This document shows positions 27,101 through 39,203 of a stretch of DNA of 64,000 nucleotides, piece after piece. The notes under the pieces were generated by a model. That model was given only the letters and a program-made list of their open reading frames with translations. It was not told the origin of the DNA and ran no database searches. Origin of the DNA: Phytoseiulus persimilis (taxonomy: Eukaryota; Arthropoda; Arachnida; Mesostigmata; Phytoseiidae); NCBI GenBank assembly GCA_037576195.1, contig CM075101.1, positions 41,292,001 through 41,356,000 of the forward strand, in the 5' to 3' direction. A program made the translations under genes and the position numbers. Within the stretch, counting starts at the first letter, position 1; each line of letters begins with the position of its first letter.

Positions 27101-30100
27101 CCGTTGCCAGGAGTAAATAGGATTGCTATTGTGAAATTGTTTATCGACGAGCGTAGAACGACAAAACGCCACACCTCAGGTGTGGCGTTTCCCAACTTCG
27201 GGGAACGTTACCAGACTTGGGAATTCGAGGAGTCCAATACAGTTTCGTTTGCGCAGTGGCAAACAATGCCGTTCGGTAACAAGGGATCGGCTCTGTGGCT
27301 GTTCCCCACGAATCCGAGTGAATATGTGGAGTCGCCAGGAAGTGAACACCCTGAGGAAGCGTTCGAATCAGCGAAAGTTTTGGTCGGGTGTCCGACAGAG
27401 GTGCGAGCCGATGATGAACAGATCTCAGAGCTCCGAATCGCTCGGTGCAGTCTCCGAGTTTCCATGGGCAAGCGCCTGAGAACAACGTTGGTAGTTGACC
27501 AGTGCCTGCGACGCGGGGAAGCGATTCAAGCGAAAGGGCTGGGACATTTCTCGCGCTAGCCGACGTCGACACTCCTAAATCTATCGGAGATATTGCCAAC
27601 AAAGGGCATGCGTCAGAGGCGCGTGTGATCGAGAACTCCACCGAATAACACAATGAGACATGATTCAGCCCTCTATTTGACAAGATGGAACCAGTTGGGA
27701 TTCTAGCTATACAAACAGGCCTTGATTCAGGTTGACACGCGTTTTTAACCAGCTCCCTCCGATGTCGAAGTCACCCGAATGGTTCTTCGAGCAGCCGCTT
27801 TCCCTCGAGGAATTCGCGGGAGAATGCTGCCGCTTCTTCGGTTTGATGATTCACTTTCTCGCAATGCTTCGAACGGAATGGGAACGAACTCCTCCCTCCC
27901 CCGTCCCTCCGAGCTCAGAAGGAGCCGCACATCGATCTCGGCCACCTTCGATGAATCGACACAAGCTGCGCATGGTTCGCCTCCTCAACGTCCGTGACGG
28001 TATTGTCAACGCACGCTCGGTGTTTCGTTCGATCACTGCTGGGACGGATCACGCAAACCACGCGCACGGCTGCTGTCGTCTTGAAACGATTATTACTGAA
28101 ACCACCACAATTGAACACGGGATTTCGAGAGAGTTGGAATGGCGCTCCAACAATCACCAATCGAGCAGCAGTTTGTCCAGAATATATGTCTGTGATCTGA
28201 ATAAGCCGCATTGAAGTCGTTCAACAACTGCGACGAGACAGCGACCACCTGACAATCGAATTTCAAGAATCGACTCCCTTGACTCTCCACCGACCCGTCC
28301 GTACGATCCTCTTCGACGAGGGCCGAGTGAGGTACCGGTCACAGTTTCGAATGAGTGGGCGCCGCTGCGTCCAGTGCAACTGACATCGGATTCAATCAAC
28401 TCACCGAACGATTAGCGTCTGTTTTGCGAATCGACCCGAAACTGCTTCGCGCAGTTGACTAGAGATCCTGTTGGCGGTGGATTCACCAATTAATGCGGAT
28501 GCTTCCCGGGTCCGACGGATGGTATTTATGCTAAGATACCTCCATAGCGACGTCGCGAGACTGTGTAACTTCGTTCGCGCAATCTTTAGATTCCGTAGAC
28601 CAGGCTCCAATCGAAGCCCGAACAGATCTTGAATTCGATCATTCTCGTTATTAATGATTCCTAGCGACAAGGTGGATGACCTGATCCTGTCCTGTTCATT
28701 TCCTGCAGTCGATTGGCCGCCCCCGCGAACGATCCGACGGTTGCCCCCGTCAGAAATCACCGACGGAGCCGCCACGGATGCGATCAGGTTCATGGGGCTT
28801 CTGTGACCAATGGAAAACAAACCCACAACTCGTTTCTGGTCCTGCTCCCCAACGGCAACGCTGCCTCTCCCAGCCACTGCAACGTATGCCGGGAGCAGGT
28901 TCTCATTCGGTTGGAAATTGTCACGATCATGCGTTATCACGTTTTCGTTGCTCTTCGACGTCGCCAACTATGCGATACCTGATAGACTCGCAGCTCGAAG
29001 GGTTCGAGCGAACTCCGAATGGAAACCGCGCTAGCTAACAATCGTATGTCAAGCGATCGTGACGCCAATTTTCGGGAGGCACGTTAGGCATTATGAACGA
29101 TCGATACGCCCGTCGGTGGAATAGAAAGATAAAAGGAGAGAGAAAAATTAAATATCACACACGGATCGGACATCCTCATTTGAGCAGATCATTTGTCCAA
29201 GGCTGCCGGCGTTCGACGCTGCGCTCGCTTCTCTGACTCGATGAGTGTTGCTCGAAAAACCGCCGCAAATTAAATATTTGCTGATAACGCTCGGCGCGGA
29301 GAGGGAATAATGACGCCTCGAGAATGCCTTCTAGTGAAAAACTTCGAGCGCGCTGGGAAGGCGGAGTATCCAATGAATATTTTCAATGAATATAAATTGC
29401 TCGAATGGACGACCAGAATGAGTGACCGCGAGTCATGGTGCGCGAATTCCTCCGGTGCGCCGAGCTCGAAAACGCTTACGTTTTCGTCAGTTATTTACGC
29501 GTGTTCCAACAAGACGTTTCGTGAAGAACAGCTAAACCTCTGGTCAGGAGCCCGCGCTCATTTCCAAAGTGCGTGGAACCGATTGTTCCAGACTTCAATC
29601 CAACAAGTGCCTGAAACTCCGTTCATCCGTCACTTTCTATCTTTTTCATTGTATTCACTTTCTTTTGAATCTTTCTTCTTTCGCCTATCAGATCCGAAAT
29701 CTCCCGAATCGTCCCCGCAGCTGCGAGCGCGGCTTGTTTTTGAGATATTTTCGGGTTTTGGCGATTCCGCATTCTCCGTGGAAGTCTGTTCATTGCGAAA
29801 TCTTCACGACTGAGTAGACGACTGATGTTTAACGAGTGGATTAGCGAGTCAGCACAGGTGCCGGTCAAGACCTGATTCCAACCAGAGGGAGGAAATGGCC
29901 GACGAAGTTGATGACGCGATCCGCGATTGCGTTAGGACACTCGACCCGATCGGGATTTCTCTGGAGCTCCTTGATTTTCCGCGAGGAATTCCCTGGAACG
30001 AGGCGAGCTCAGCGTGGAGACCAATTCACGAGACTTCAGTAGCCCTGTGCTCCCTAACCGGATGGATGAGAGGAATGAATATTCTTCCAGTCGCATTTTC

Positions 30101-33100
30101 GACGATGTCTTTCGGCAGCGGTTCAGACTTGTGTTCCGGCGGTCCGATGCGCCCATTGTAATTCGTGAGCACGGCGCGTTTCCACCGCGATTGTTGTGGT
30201 TGACGGTGCCGCGGACGTTACCGTTGTTTCCTCAACGGCATTGCAAGGGCTCGGCTTCGTGAATATTTCGTTTCCCTCCGTGTTACATTGAATCAAACGA
30301 GAGAGACAGAAGGAACGAAGACGAGAGAGGGAGAAATCGACAGTTTCTCAGCCTTGATCCGCGCGTCATGTCGAAGGGTTCGACCAGCGCCGTTGTAGGA
30401 GCCGTCGGGAGAGAGGCAAGGCGTTGACTTTTTGAGGCGTTTGGTCGAAGTGACATCCGATCCTGTCGGAAGTAGACAAGTTGACCAACCGAGAAACCGG
30501 CGGAGAGCTTGAGTGGACGGCGGTGCAATTCAATCGGAAGTACTTGAAACGACACGAATTTCACTTTTCAGGGAGTCGATGAACGAAGCGAAGGGGAAAG
30601 AAGTCTCCGTCGCGGTCGGTGAATCCGAGTGGTTGCCCGAACAGAAGCCGAAGATAGCTGAGCGGGCAGTTCGAATGCTCAGCTCTTTTTTGCTTCTCCA
30701 CGTTTTTCTTCTTCTGAAGTGTCTTTCTTCCCGTGATTCTTTCTTCGCTCTTTTCCATGGTTTTTTTTTTAACACTCGTGACAGTCGTAACGCTGGAGCT
30801 TCTCTCTGACTTCGTTGCTGCTGATCGCCTAGCTGGTCATTCTGCGTTCTTCGGCGACAAGTTCCCTCCCGATTCCGATCCCTCCCCGAACCCAAAAGGA
30901 AGTAGCAATCGCCACCCAGTTTACGTTTCCCTTCTCTTGAAGCCATGCCGGTTCGAGCGATGCGCGGATCGATGTGACTTGTAGAGTCGTTGATTCGAAA
31001 ACTTTTGTGTTCCAACCACTCTTGATGGATGTGCAGGGAGCACGAGATCTCTTCTTCTGCGGCTGAAGGCTCCCAGCTCTCGGCGAAAGTACTCATATCT
31101 TGTTGACCTTCAGCGCACTGCGTCTGCGCTGAAATTCACGCGGGTCCACGCCCTGGCTGCTTCGCGCCGAAAGCTTAGATTATGATTACGCCCTTAGCAT
31201 CCCCATTTTCATCATTTCAGTTATAATTAGAATCGTTTGTGTTGACAATCTCTCCAAATTCACACGGGATTCCTGACGTGTCGCACTGTCTTATCACGGC
31301 CCGCTGGGGTGAACGAACCCGAGAAAATTTCAGATTCGAGGTAATCGAGTTGATCATGGAACTCTCAAGGTCGCTCCCTCGTTTTCCCTTGACGACCGCT
31401 TCCAACACAAAACAGACCCTCTGGAACAGTGGAATGAAGTTGCCGCTGGAAACGGGAAATCCAGACCATCTTCCACGATCGATACGATGAACTTCAAGCG
31501 GACACCGAGGCCCCTGGATTCCGCCGCCGGCGAATATGATATCCTCAGAGAGTTCGTTTCCTAGCTCGGGATCGCGTGCAGGGAAAATTGAGCTCGTGAC
31601 ATGTCGCTTTCTATTACATGGATCGATGTGAGTGACGCCAACTAGTTTCCAGCCAAAGGCTTCCCCAGGAGACGGACGAGTTCGACTCGCACTCGGAGAA
31701 AACCCCGAGGGAACCGCGGAGAAAAGCCTCAACTCAGAAGCCTCGTGATCTATGGAGCCGCTTTACAGGGCCAAGATCCTACTTGCAGGGTCGTTGTTAT
31801 CCTTATCAGGATTCACGCATCCACTTACTCACTCAAACGAACAAGAACACATACAGAGACGCGTGCCGATTGTAACAAAGAATTGGGTCTGTCCGTTTGT
31901 CTGTCGATCGTTCGGACCGTTCGCTTGTGTGACCGCCTACATGCCACTCTTAGGACAGGTGGTCAGAAAGGAGAAATATCGCTTGCGTTCTTTGTGAAAT
32001 ACCCGCTGCGTTGACGACCCAACACGCGTCAACACTCACCAAGTGTTTCGAGAATCTTTCCTCTCAGGGCTTCTTCGCAAGATTCTCATGATTCCAGTGC
32101 AAATATTTTCCTGACTTTGAGGTCTGAAACTCAGACTCGTGGGCCATCGCGAGAACGTCCCGAGTAGTGTGCGGTTTTTCGAGCGATCCGGCTAATTGAA
32201 GCAAGGTTTGAATCCAGGATTCGTCCAATTCGCAACCGGGATGGTGGGATCCCACAATTTTTGGCTGTAGGATGGGGCGTCAATACCCGCATGTTGATCT
32301 GACCGCCTTCCCGACCGGCGTGATAAAGTATCAATCAAAATTTAAGCCCCGGCAATCCTCCAAGTTTGAACTTCAATGTCCGCGGATGTGCGAAGCGTCT
32401 GTGAGCACCGTTCAAGGGAAGAAAAAGGTTCACACCAGCGCGGCCGCGAAATCCGTCTGCTATTCTCGGCTCCCTCAGTCGCTGGCAAGTTTGCTCCGGG
32501 GGAATATCCTGTCATATGAAGCATATGCTGGACAGATTCTGAGCATCTGCAGACAAGGAGTTCTTTGAGAGCTAATTTTAGGTCGGCATTCAGTGGGCGA
32601 ACATTGTGTCACCCTGGCTGTTGTTTCTCGGCTCAACAACTTGGTTCTCGTCAGTTGTACATAAAAGTCTGTCGAGTTGACACAGCTGATCCATGTGAAC
32701 GGACGAGCTCCATGGACGAGAGGCTTTTCGACAACGTCTGTTTGATATGATTCATGTATGCATCTCCCGAGCTCTCCTAATCGCTCACGTTGACACCAGC
32801 TTTACTCACAGCGCTGAATCCGGATCAGGGGCTTTGGGAGATTTCCAACGAAAGTCACAAATCGGGAATAAGGCTCAAGGGCCTAGTGGTCTTGATAGAA
32901 CGGCAAAGCTGTGCTTGCAGCCGTCAAGTTTCACGAAGCTAACGTTCCGAGAAAACTGACCAAAGGTCTTTTTCGCTTCCAGACAACGAATATTTCAGCA
33001 CTGTTGAGAAATAATGCTCGTTCGTATTCAACTTAAACTTTTCCCTTCAATTCAGCCTGAACAACTCCATCCGATTATACCGTTGGGAATGTGCATGAAC

Positions 33101-33462
33101 ATTTGATGACTACCTATCGACAGCGCTTGAAAATCGTTCATTTCTCGCTCTCCCTCATTGGTTCTTTCGATTCGGGATTTTTCGAGGAAAATCGGAGGCC
33201 TCCCCCAACGAGGGATCATCGTCGGGTATGCATTGAGCTTGATCAGCTCGAACGTCTGAGCCGTAGGCTTTTGGGTCTCGGCTCCTGGGCACCATGAGAT
33301 CACGAGGCCGGCCCGAAATTTCTCGAGTCGGCCACAGTTTCGACGTTGAATAGCCAGCTGTGACACTGAAGCTCCAAGGGATGACTTTGTACTCACCGCA
33401 AACAGGAAATTGAAGACGAATAAAAGCGTCTTTACGCAAGCCAATCCGCAACTCTGAACCAT
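9165..33462 (-). CDS. Tetraspanin (four-cysteine type), first coding exon 23 kb upstream
   Basis: Four-pass membrane protein of the tetraspanin family, which organises membrane microdomains by binding integrins and other receptors. Exons: 33462-33397, 10047-9859, 9704-9525 and 9389-9165; every junction is phase 0, giving 219 residues. Exon 1 is MVQSCGLACVKTLLFVFN plus FLFA. Exon 2 continues the first membrane helix (VCGIVIIVCGAVSLHF), then the small loop and helix 2 ending FLGCCGASQESYC. Exon 3 holds helix 3 (FSTLLFLLLCAEITVG) and the start of the large extracellular loop. Exon 4 opens with LECCGV, the family CCG motif (Cys148-Cys149), followed by PPSC (Cys167), GC (Cys177) and helix 4 ending CFACCLANGVRS. 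Donors are GTGAGT, GTGAGT and GTTAGC. The link between exon 1 and exon 2 rests on phase and on each lacking another partner; the nested AAA gene lies inside that intron. Exons 2-4 as a tetraspanin: near certain. The exon 1 join: likely. Confidence 0.88.
14024..14104 (+). CDS. Possible first exon of a secreted protein (signal peptide)
   Basis: ATG at 14024 opens a frame reading MRKTFEVSICGVLLLLVRS, then PAYPSESA, that is a basic start, a hydrophobic core and a small-residue cleavage zone. It ends at a strong donor, GCG|GTGAGT. A good acceptor (TTACTTCAG) lies about 45 bp downstream, too close for a normal intron, so the partner exon is unknown. It lies on the opposite strand to the tetraspanin, inside its first intron. 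It could be chance. Confidence 0.28.
14850..16743 (-). CDS. Divergent VPS4/katanin-type AAA protein, probably catalytically dead
   Basis: AAA proteins of the VPS4/spastin/katanin (meiotic) clade form hexamers that unfold or disassemble protein polymers. Exons: 16743-16580, 16423-16232, 16128-15978, 15850-15674, 15330-15090 and 15007-14850. Phases agree throughout, giving about 360 residues against about 440 for VPS4. The chosen ATG has a strong context (GCCGCAATGG), though the frame is open upstream. Residues 120-131 (FGTDVSGHEIAK) match the block before Walker A. Walker A is GPPGVGKT (158-165). Walker B reads AIIILDNIDKLC, with Asn216 where the catalytic Glu should be. The block QQPWNLPKSLVRELNLKIY aligns with the VPS4 PWxLDxAxxRRFExRIY region but has lost the two arginines (the arginine finger). 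LTEGNSGGQI is rebuilt exactly across the last intron. No MIT domain is visible in the first 118 residues. It is nested in the tetraspanin intron on the same strand. Confidence 0.8.
18161..18207 (+). CDS. Possible short first exon
   Basis: ATG at 18161 has a strong context (TCAGGAATGGC) and reads MASSIPEIRKVSTEP before a donor AC|GTAAAT. Upstream (17620-17720) is a pyrimidine-rich stretch that could be a promoter or 5' leader. No downstream exon could be attached. Weak evidence only. Confidence 0.2.
19916..20060 (+). CDS. Possible coding exon, unknown protein
   Basis: The frame starts MGYIQYEILDPEHVETIREE and runs 48 codons to a donor AAG|GTGACA. Amphipathic Glu-rich composition (EHVETIREELGDVFQSC) looks protein-like. 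The opposite strand has a competing 184-codon frame (20406-19852) with a basic segment, so strand is uncertain. No family recognised; it lies within the tetraspanin intron. Confidence 0.25.
27165..27191. promoter_or_regulatory. Perfect 27 bp palindrome, T-box-like
   Basis: Thirteen-base arms (AAACGCCACACCT and its exact complement) flank a single C. The core CACACCT-C-AGGTGTG resembles the paired T-box half-sites (AGGTGTGA) bound by Brachyury-type factors, and also contains back-to-back CACCT/AGGTG boxes used by Snail/ZEB factors. Perfect symmetry over 27 bp is far beyond chance. Enhancer function is an inference from its place in a long intron. Confidence 0.6.
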
Positions 33463-36400
33463 GGTGAACTTTGTTGGTGTGCGAAGATTTTCGGTGAAAT
33501 CCGATGAGCGGATGGACGGCTCGGATCGACGGCTCGGATCGACGGTAGTTTACGGACACAAGTTCCGAAAGGCCTTACGGACGACTGTAATTCCTTTTCG
33601 TTTCCGTTCTAGTTTTGGGAGGAACTTAGCGGCACTTTCCTAACTTCAAGCGGGGAACGCACTCGACAAGCCGGACTTCGAGGCACTATTCGTTTTCGGC
33701 TTCGTTGACGTGGACGCTACTGTAATTGCTGGAGTCCTTCTGGACCCGTTGCTACGTTTAGGCAGAGATTCGTCACGATAGCGAACAGCGTTGACAAAAT
33801 CCTACTGGGTGTGCAGCTCGACAGCGAACGTCCAAGCCGACCGCCGCCTATGTGTTGGGGCTTCACAACATCATCCATCAGGTGTTTTGGTGGAAAGAGG
33901 ACGACGTGGTAAGGGCGCATGCGGGTGAGAGAACGTTTCACTGGCCATCTTCGCGAATACGCTCCATTACGATTTCGTCGAAAAATCATGTCGGTGATCA
34001 GAAGACGAGATTTCGGATCGAAGAATCCGTAACGGAAAGCGCTCTTCATTAACGAAGTTCGCAAGTCTTACCTCGAAATCCTCGTGGCCCCATTTGATCC
34101 CCATGCTCAGAACTGTTGCGAAGCCTAGAACCGACCGATGGCTACGGTGGGAGGATTCGGCCTGAAAATCAGCGGGTAACACCTCAGCCTAGATTCGGAA
34201 ACTGGCGGGTCCGAATGCGAACCACATTCTGCATCGACGAACTCGGAGCTCCACGAGATTGACCTGGAAACCGGAGGGCCTTGCTGCGACCTCCGGATGC
34301 GGATCGAATCGAATCTCGCGAACGAAAAAAATAACTCCAGAGCTCGCTATTTTGTCGATTTTGACTTCCGGCTTTCGAACGCAAACGATGCTCAGACCCC
34401 TCAAGGCTTTCCCCCAGGCCGTCGGGGTTCGGAGCCGCCTGTGGAAACTCTGTGAACCTGTTCATGAAGTCCAGATCAACGTTCCACGCATTGTGTGAGC
34501 GATAGGCTTGAGGTGAGAATTCGTGATTATAGTTAAGTTTTTTCCAACGATCCCGCGTTGACTGCTCAGCGGGATCCATCTTCCTCTAACACCAGGGGAA
34601 GAACACTCCAGTAGCTGACGCATGGCCCCCATTTCATTCCAATCGATCACCGTTTCCACCGGCCCAGCCGAGATGGCTTAGTTCGAGTTCGACCGTAAAA
34701 TTGTTCATCTCGAGATCAATCGCTGGTGATGATATTTCCCGCATTCCCCAGACAATAAGACCCTGCTGAAAGCAGCCATTCTTATCCGGGGCGCATTGGA
34801 GGCGGGCCCTTCTCGTAGACCCGCTAAGAGGGGAATACTGATTAGAGAACGCGAATCGAAATCGAGGGAAAATTCGGAACTCCATCGTCATCGATCAGCG
34901 TCGTCTATGTCGCCTGCTTCAGAATGGCGCCGGAATCTCCATGAACAGTTTGGCGTGAGGTCGATTGAGTACTTGCTCTCATGGAGAGCAACTTGGTGTG
35001 GACAAGAGAGACCCGGTATCAGCGAATTTCGCAACCGCGAGTTCGTTAACATACGTGTCACGGCCATTCGGATCATTGGAGAGTGTGATTCAGGACTTGG
35101 GACGCTCTGTGGGGAAGCAGTTGGGGCGGCGTCAGCGCCGAGAGATGGAGCTGACGGAGGTTTATGGATGGAGACAGGCTGGCAGGACATCACGAAGTTG
35201 TAGCTGCTTTGTTGTATGGGTTCTTCCGACAGAGGCAATGAGAATGATAGAGTACAGGGTGGACAACGCAGGTCGCGGGTTCTCTCACGCTTCCTTGTTT
35301 TGGTCATATTTCGCTGGAAATTCTGGGGGTGCTTTCTGTGATCGATAGCTGGAAGGATCAGGCATCATTCCTCATTGTATTCGCCCAAATCGGTCAAGAA
35401 TCGACCTTTCTAGAGAGCCTCGGGAATCGCCTATCTTCTTTTCAAACTCCCTCAAGAAACTGAAGCTCGACACCGGGTGAGAGATTTTGGAAAGGGACCT
35501 CACCGCCCGAAACATAACATGGAAGGTTCCCGGAAGGAGGCTCCGGAGAGTGCTGAGAACGGAGCAAGGATATAAGGACGCTGATGAACGTCCGCTGTCG
35601 GAATTCGGGTAGACGTGGTTCGACGAGCGGAATTCCAGGATAAGAAACATGCCAACCAGGGAAACAGTCGACTAAGAGCGAAGTGAATGTCTCCTTCCCT
35701 TTGGTAAGCGTAAATCCATCGAAAGTTAGTTTGGAGGTACAACGGTTCAGAGGGTGCTAACACCCAGGTGCTCTGTCTCATGACCAATCTCTTTATCGGA
35801 TGAGAATCCATTTGAATGGCTATCGAATACTCTGCGGGATGGCTCCGAGTGGCTCGAGTTGCTCCTGCGTCACTGATCCTTGCATCACGTTATTCCAGCT
35901 CTCTCGAATCCCGACGTTTCCGTCGTTCGGGCATTCTTCCACCTGGCTTCGCATTTGAGACCACCACTGTTGCTCCAGCCGCGGACATAGAGAGCGGGTG
36001 AAATATTCTTCCTCTGCTCGAGCAGGTTGTCGAGCAACTAATAATCTTCCTCGGAGGCGGCTCAGAAGTCCATACGTGTGTCCGTCTCTTCAAATTCGAC
36101 GGAAACAGGGATTCCGGATCTCACCTCCACTTCAAGCGAACGAGATGATTGAAGTGGAACATTCGGCATCGGCTCAGGTTTGAGGCACATCGAATGTATC
36201 ACCCGAGCTGCTCTTGAAAACGAGACCAGCTGTGGTCAATACGCACCGATCATTGACAACATCATCAGTTGTTGGTATTCGGAGCACCAAGAAGTTTGGC
36301 TGGGGTCTCGGATGGGAAGGGTCGTTGGACTCCGAATAACATTCCCACATGGTGCGGTGGCTCTATGACGTCTGGCTCATAGCCATCCGGTACTCAACAT

Positions 36401-38340
36401 GCTACCACGGATGATGAGTACCAATTCCAGTGGTGCAGGCTCCCAGGTACTCGAACATGGCTCCATCGATATGTGGAGTACTGCCGCTTGAGTTTTCAGC
36501 TTGGGTGTCGGTGGCTGCGCTTATTCGGGCGGCGGCGACGGAGTACCGCGGGAACCGCCGCAGCCTATCTCGTGCATTAAAGCAGGGCAGTAGTTGAAAG
36601 GGCGTCTATTTTGTCGGATGAAACCAGACCGAATACCTTGGAAGGAACGCTGGCTCTTCCCCATGGGGCCTCGACAGGTCTAACGGCGCTGATTCTCGCT
36701 TTTAGGCGAATAACGCCCATACCAAGTTTGACCGCTACGGTTCGATGCTCTCGGCTCCCTCAGTAACGCGTCACGCCAAGAGACCGTCAAAGTGAATCGA
36801 ATAATTTCAAAAGCTCGCGATGGAGAACGAACGACGATCGTTTCCTTTTGAGGGAATTTCAAGGGGCGATACGGTAACTTTGACATACTTCGTCGCCATG
36901 TAGGCTGGTTTACTTTCAGAGCATTGTCTCGCATCAACCTCGTGTTCTTCGTATGGCGGCGGCCTCGTTCCCATCGAGCTCTGTCACAATGTTGATGATT
37001 TCCTCGAGATGCTCGGTAATTGGGGGCGGCAGAAAGCCTACCCAAGCGCGTCACAATCGGCTCAGGAGGTGATTTACGTCCCTCTGAAGAACTACGGTGT
37101 TCGATACTTTGTTTTATGCTCATCGGAGCACTAAAATCAAGTATCGATGAGGAGAACGCCGGTTACCATAACCATTGATCGATCATCATATGAAAATAGG
37201 CGAAATGCCCAAGAAAAAGGCCAGTACGGACCAAATACTGTGAAAAAAAAAACGAAATCAGGCAATATGAGAACCGCACTTCCAGCGTTTTCTGTAGGAA
37301 AACGCTCTGGGGAGGGGGGGGGGCACACAATCAGCCATCGCCTAACCACCATCCCCTCTGGAGCCTGACATAGATTTGTCACGGCCTAGAATCCATGTGC
37401 ATTAGTAAAAATAATGGGAAACTGAAAAGAAAATAGATACACCCGACAGAGGGGCTATGTCGGGTTTCACCCTTCTCCATGACGGTGAATCTCTTGATAC
37501 AGCGACGAGCGGAGGGAAGAGACTTTGGCGCTTCTTTGGAAGAAGAGTCCGTTCAATGCTTCTCGTAGAACCGCTTCGACTGCCAACTGGACTCAATTAA
37601 ATTCGGCTTCCGGCCAAAGGTTCGGTCGGAGTGCGCGCCTGTTTGACGATGAGAGTTCCTGTGATCTCTGGATCCTAGTGAACTACGGTCGACGCGAGAC
37701 CGGACTTCCTTCCGGACTTCCTGATCCAACATCATGAGAACGAAGCTCAGGAGGGAAATCTTCTGAGCTGAAACGGGGGAAAATGCTATCGGGCACGATT
37801 TCGAAAAGTGTCGTACGTGATTATCATCGCAACGTGAACGTCGCGACACGAGAGCCGGTCCATACAAACAGCATCCGGCAACGAGTCAGCAGGTGGGTCA
37901 AAGAATCGTTCGGTGAGTGTTTCCACGTCTTATCGTTTGATCGCTCCACACCATTCCGCGGAGATCACAATTCGATTCCTCGCAAGGAGATCTGGGGACT
38001 GTGGCGAAAGCGAGCGGATATGGATGGGCCGGCCCACAATCATTGAGCCCGCTCTCAAGTCCTGGTTGGCAGGCCTCACACAGAAGTTCTCTGGCGTAGT
38101 TCTCACCGGGGGTGCTCGCCAGTGGCACTTCTATTTGGGATCTATTGACACCCGTTCTCGATTCAAGTTTCAAATCAATACCCCTTAGAGTTCGGAATAT
38201 CACAAATCAGATGGTCCGCTGTAAAGATATTAGATCCCTGTAAATGAGGATCTTCCCGATCTTCTTTGGATAAAGGTGATGAGCAACTCGCTGCGACCAA
38301 TTCCAAGACTTCCCCATACAGCTCACCCACCCTGGAAGGA
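33463..38340. other. Upstream of the tetraspanin: no gene recognised
   Basis: This stretch should hold the tetraspanin promoter and 5' leader, but no clear TATA box or initiator stands out. Open frames at 34184-34579 minus (MDPAEQSTRDRWKKLNY...), 34888-35307 minus and 34965-35348 plus have protein-like patches without domain similarity or defensible splicing. A G-run lies at about 37312-37321. Confidence 0.4.
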
Positions 38341-38346
38341 AAAAGG

Positions 38347-38929
38347 ATGAATAACAGGAACAGAAGCTCCGACGAAGGCTCGTTCAACAGCTCGCTGGGC
38401 TGCGACGATCTCACCATATCTGAGGGTCTCTTGCAATGTGACTCTCAAGACGAACATTTATCGGTGCTACGAGCCGAGAAGAAAGAACTCGAAGACAGAG
38501 TGGAGCGGATGGATTCACATATAGAGATGCTTGAAACCCAGCTGTGCAAACTCCGAACCGGTCTCCTACCTGAACAAGATGAGGTTTTCGAACTCTGGGA
38601 ATAATATTCGTTAATATAGGGATCAGAATCAATGAGTCGACGGTGAATCCAGTGTTGGGAACTTTGTTCTCTTCTCGAACGTCCGAGCGACCAGGATATG
38701 GTCCAACTTCGAACTGTTTCTGACGCTCCCTTCAAAATCTCAGGAAAATGAAGAATGGCTTCTAATGCACTCTCACTGTACTTCGAGCAACTGTTGGCGC
38801 CAGAAATATGCCGAATCTTTGATGCAGCTTCGCGCGGTTCTTGTTGAAGCGAAGAAGGAGCTCGAGAGACAAACAAGCAAGCATCCCGAGGGGGCAGCCG
38901 GAATTCCCGAGATACGAATGATAGAAGAG
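38347..38929 (+). CDS. Coiled-coil protein fragment, unknown family
   Basis: Two exons, 38347-38583 and 38804-38929, join in phase 0 (donor GAG|GTTTTC, acceptor GCGCCAG, second donor GAG|GTAGGT). The first begins MNNRNRSSDEGSFNSSLG at an ATG with A at -3. The open frame continues upstream to 38266 with Ser/Pro-rich sequence, so an earlier start or exon is possible. Heptad-like segments are LRAEKKELEDRVERMDSHIE, ending METQL-type leucines, and SLMQLRAVLVEAKKELERQ. The 3' end is unresolved: a following frame reads to a stop at 39076 if the last donor is not used. It converges on the minus-strand gene ending at 39204. No family assigned. Confidence 0.5.
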
Positions 38930-39203
38930 GTAGGTTTTTTACCCCGTCGCTCAGACTCGCTCCCATTCGGAACGAAGTCACATCGGCACTTGCTAAAATC
39001 TCGAGTCATCACAGAGTTTGCGTTCTCTCGGACCGGTGGGACCACCCGTCAGGAATCTGAAACGAGCATCTACTAGTGAGTTTACTCGGCTACCACCTAC
39101 CATAGACGGTTATTCGGATAGCACTTCGAGAAGTGGTCGATATGAGATCTTCCAATGAAACTTGAAGGTGATACTCGTTTGATTTTGCAGCCGTCGGTTC
39201 ACA

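Larger units (their letters stand above)
10048..33396 (-). other. Intron 1 of the tetraspanin (23.3 kb), contents
   Basis: The donor CG|GTGAGT at 33396 and acceptor TTCCAG at 10048 bound the intron. All other introns resolved here are 80-350 bp, so this one is exceptional. Apart from the AAA gene (14850-16743) and the weak candidates listed separately, I find no exon that I can defend. Open frames at 20705-21526 (273 codons), 24382-25251 (289 codons), 28401-28967 and 30530-31096 were examined and show no known domain. Regulatory elements are expected in an intron this long; the palindrome at 27165-27191 is the clearest single candidate. Confidence 0.6.

Noticed and set aside
38445-38981. 178-codon minus-strand frame
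   Set aside because: Antisense of the coiled-coil exons, which have matching splice phases on plus.
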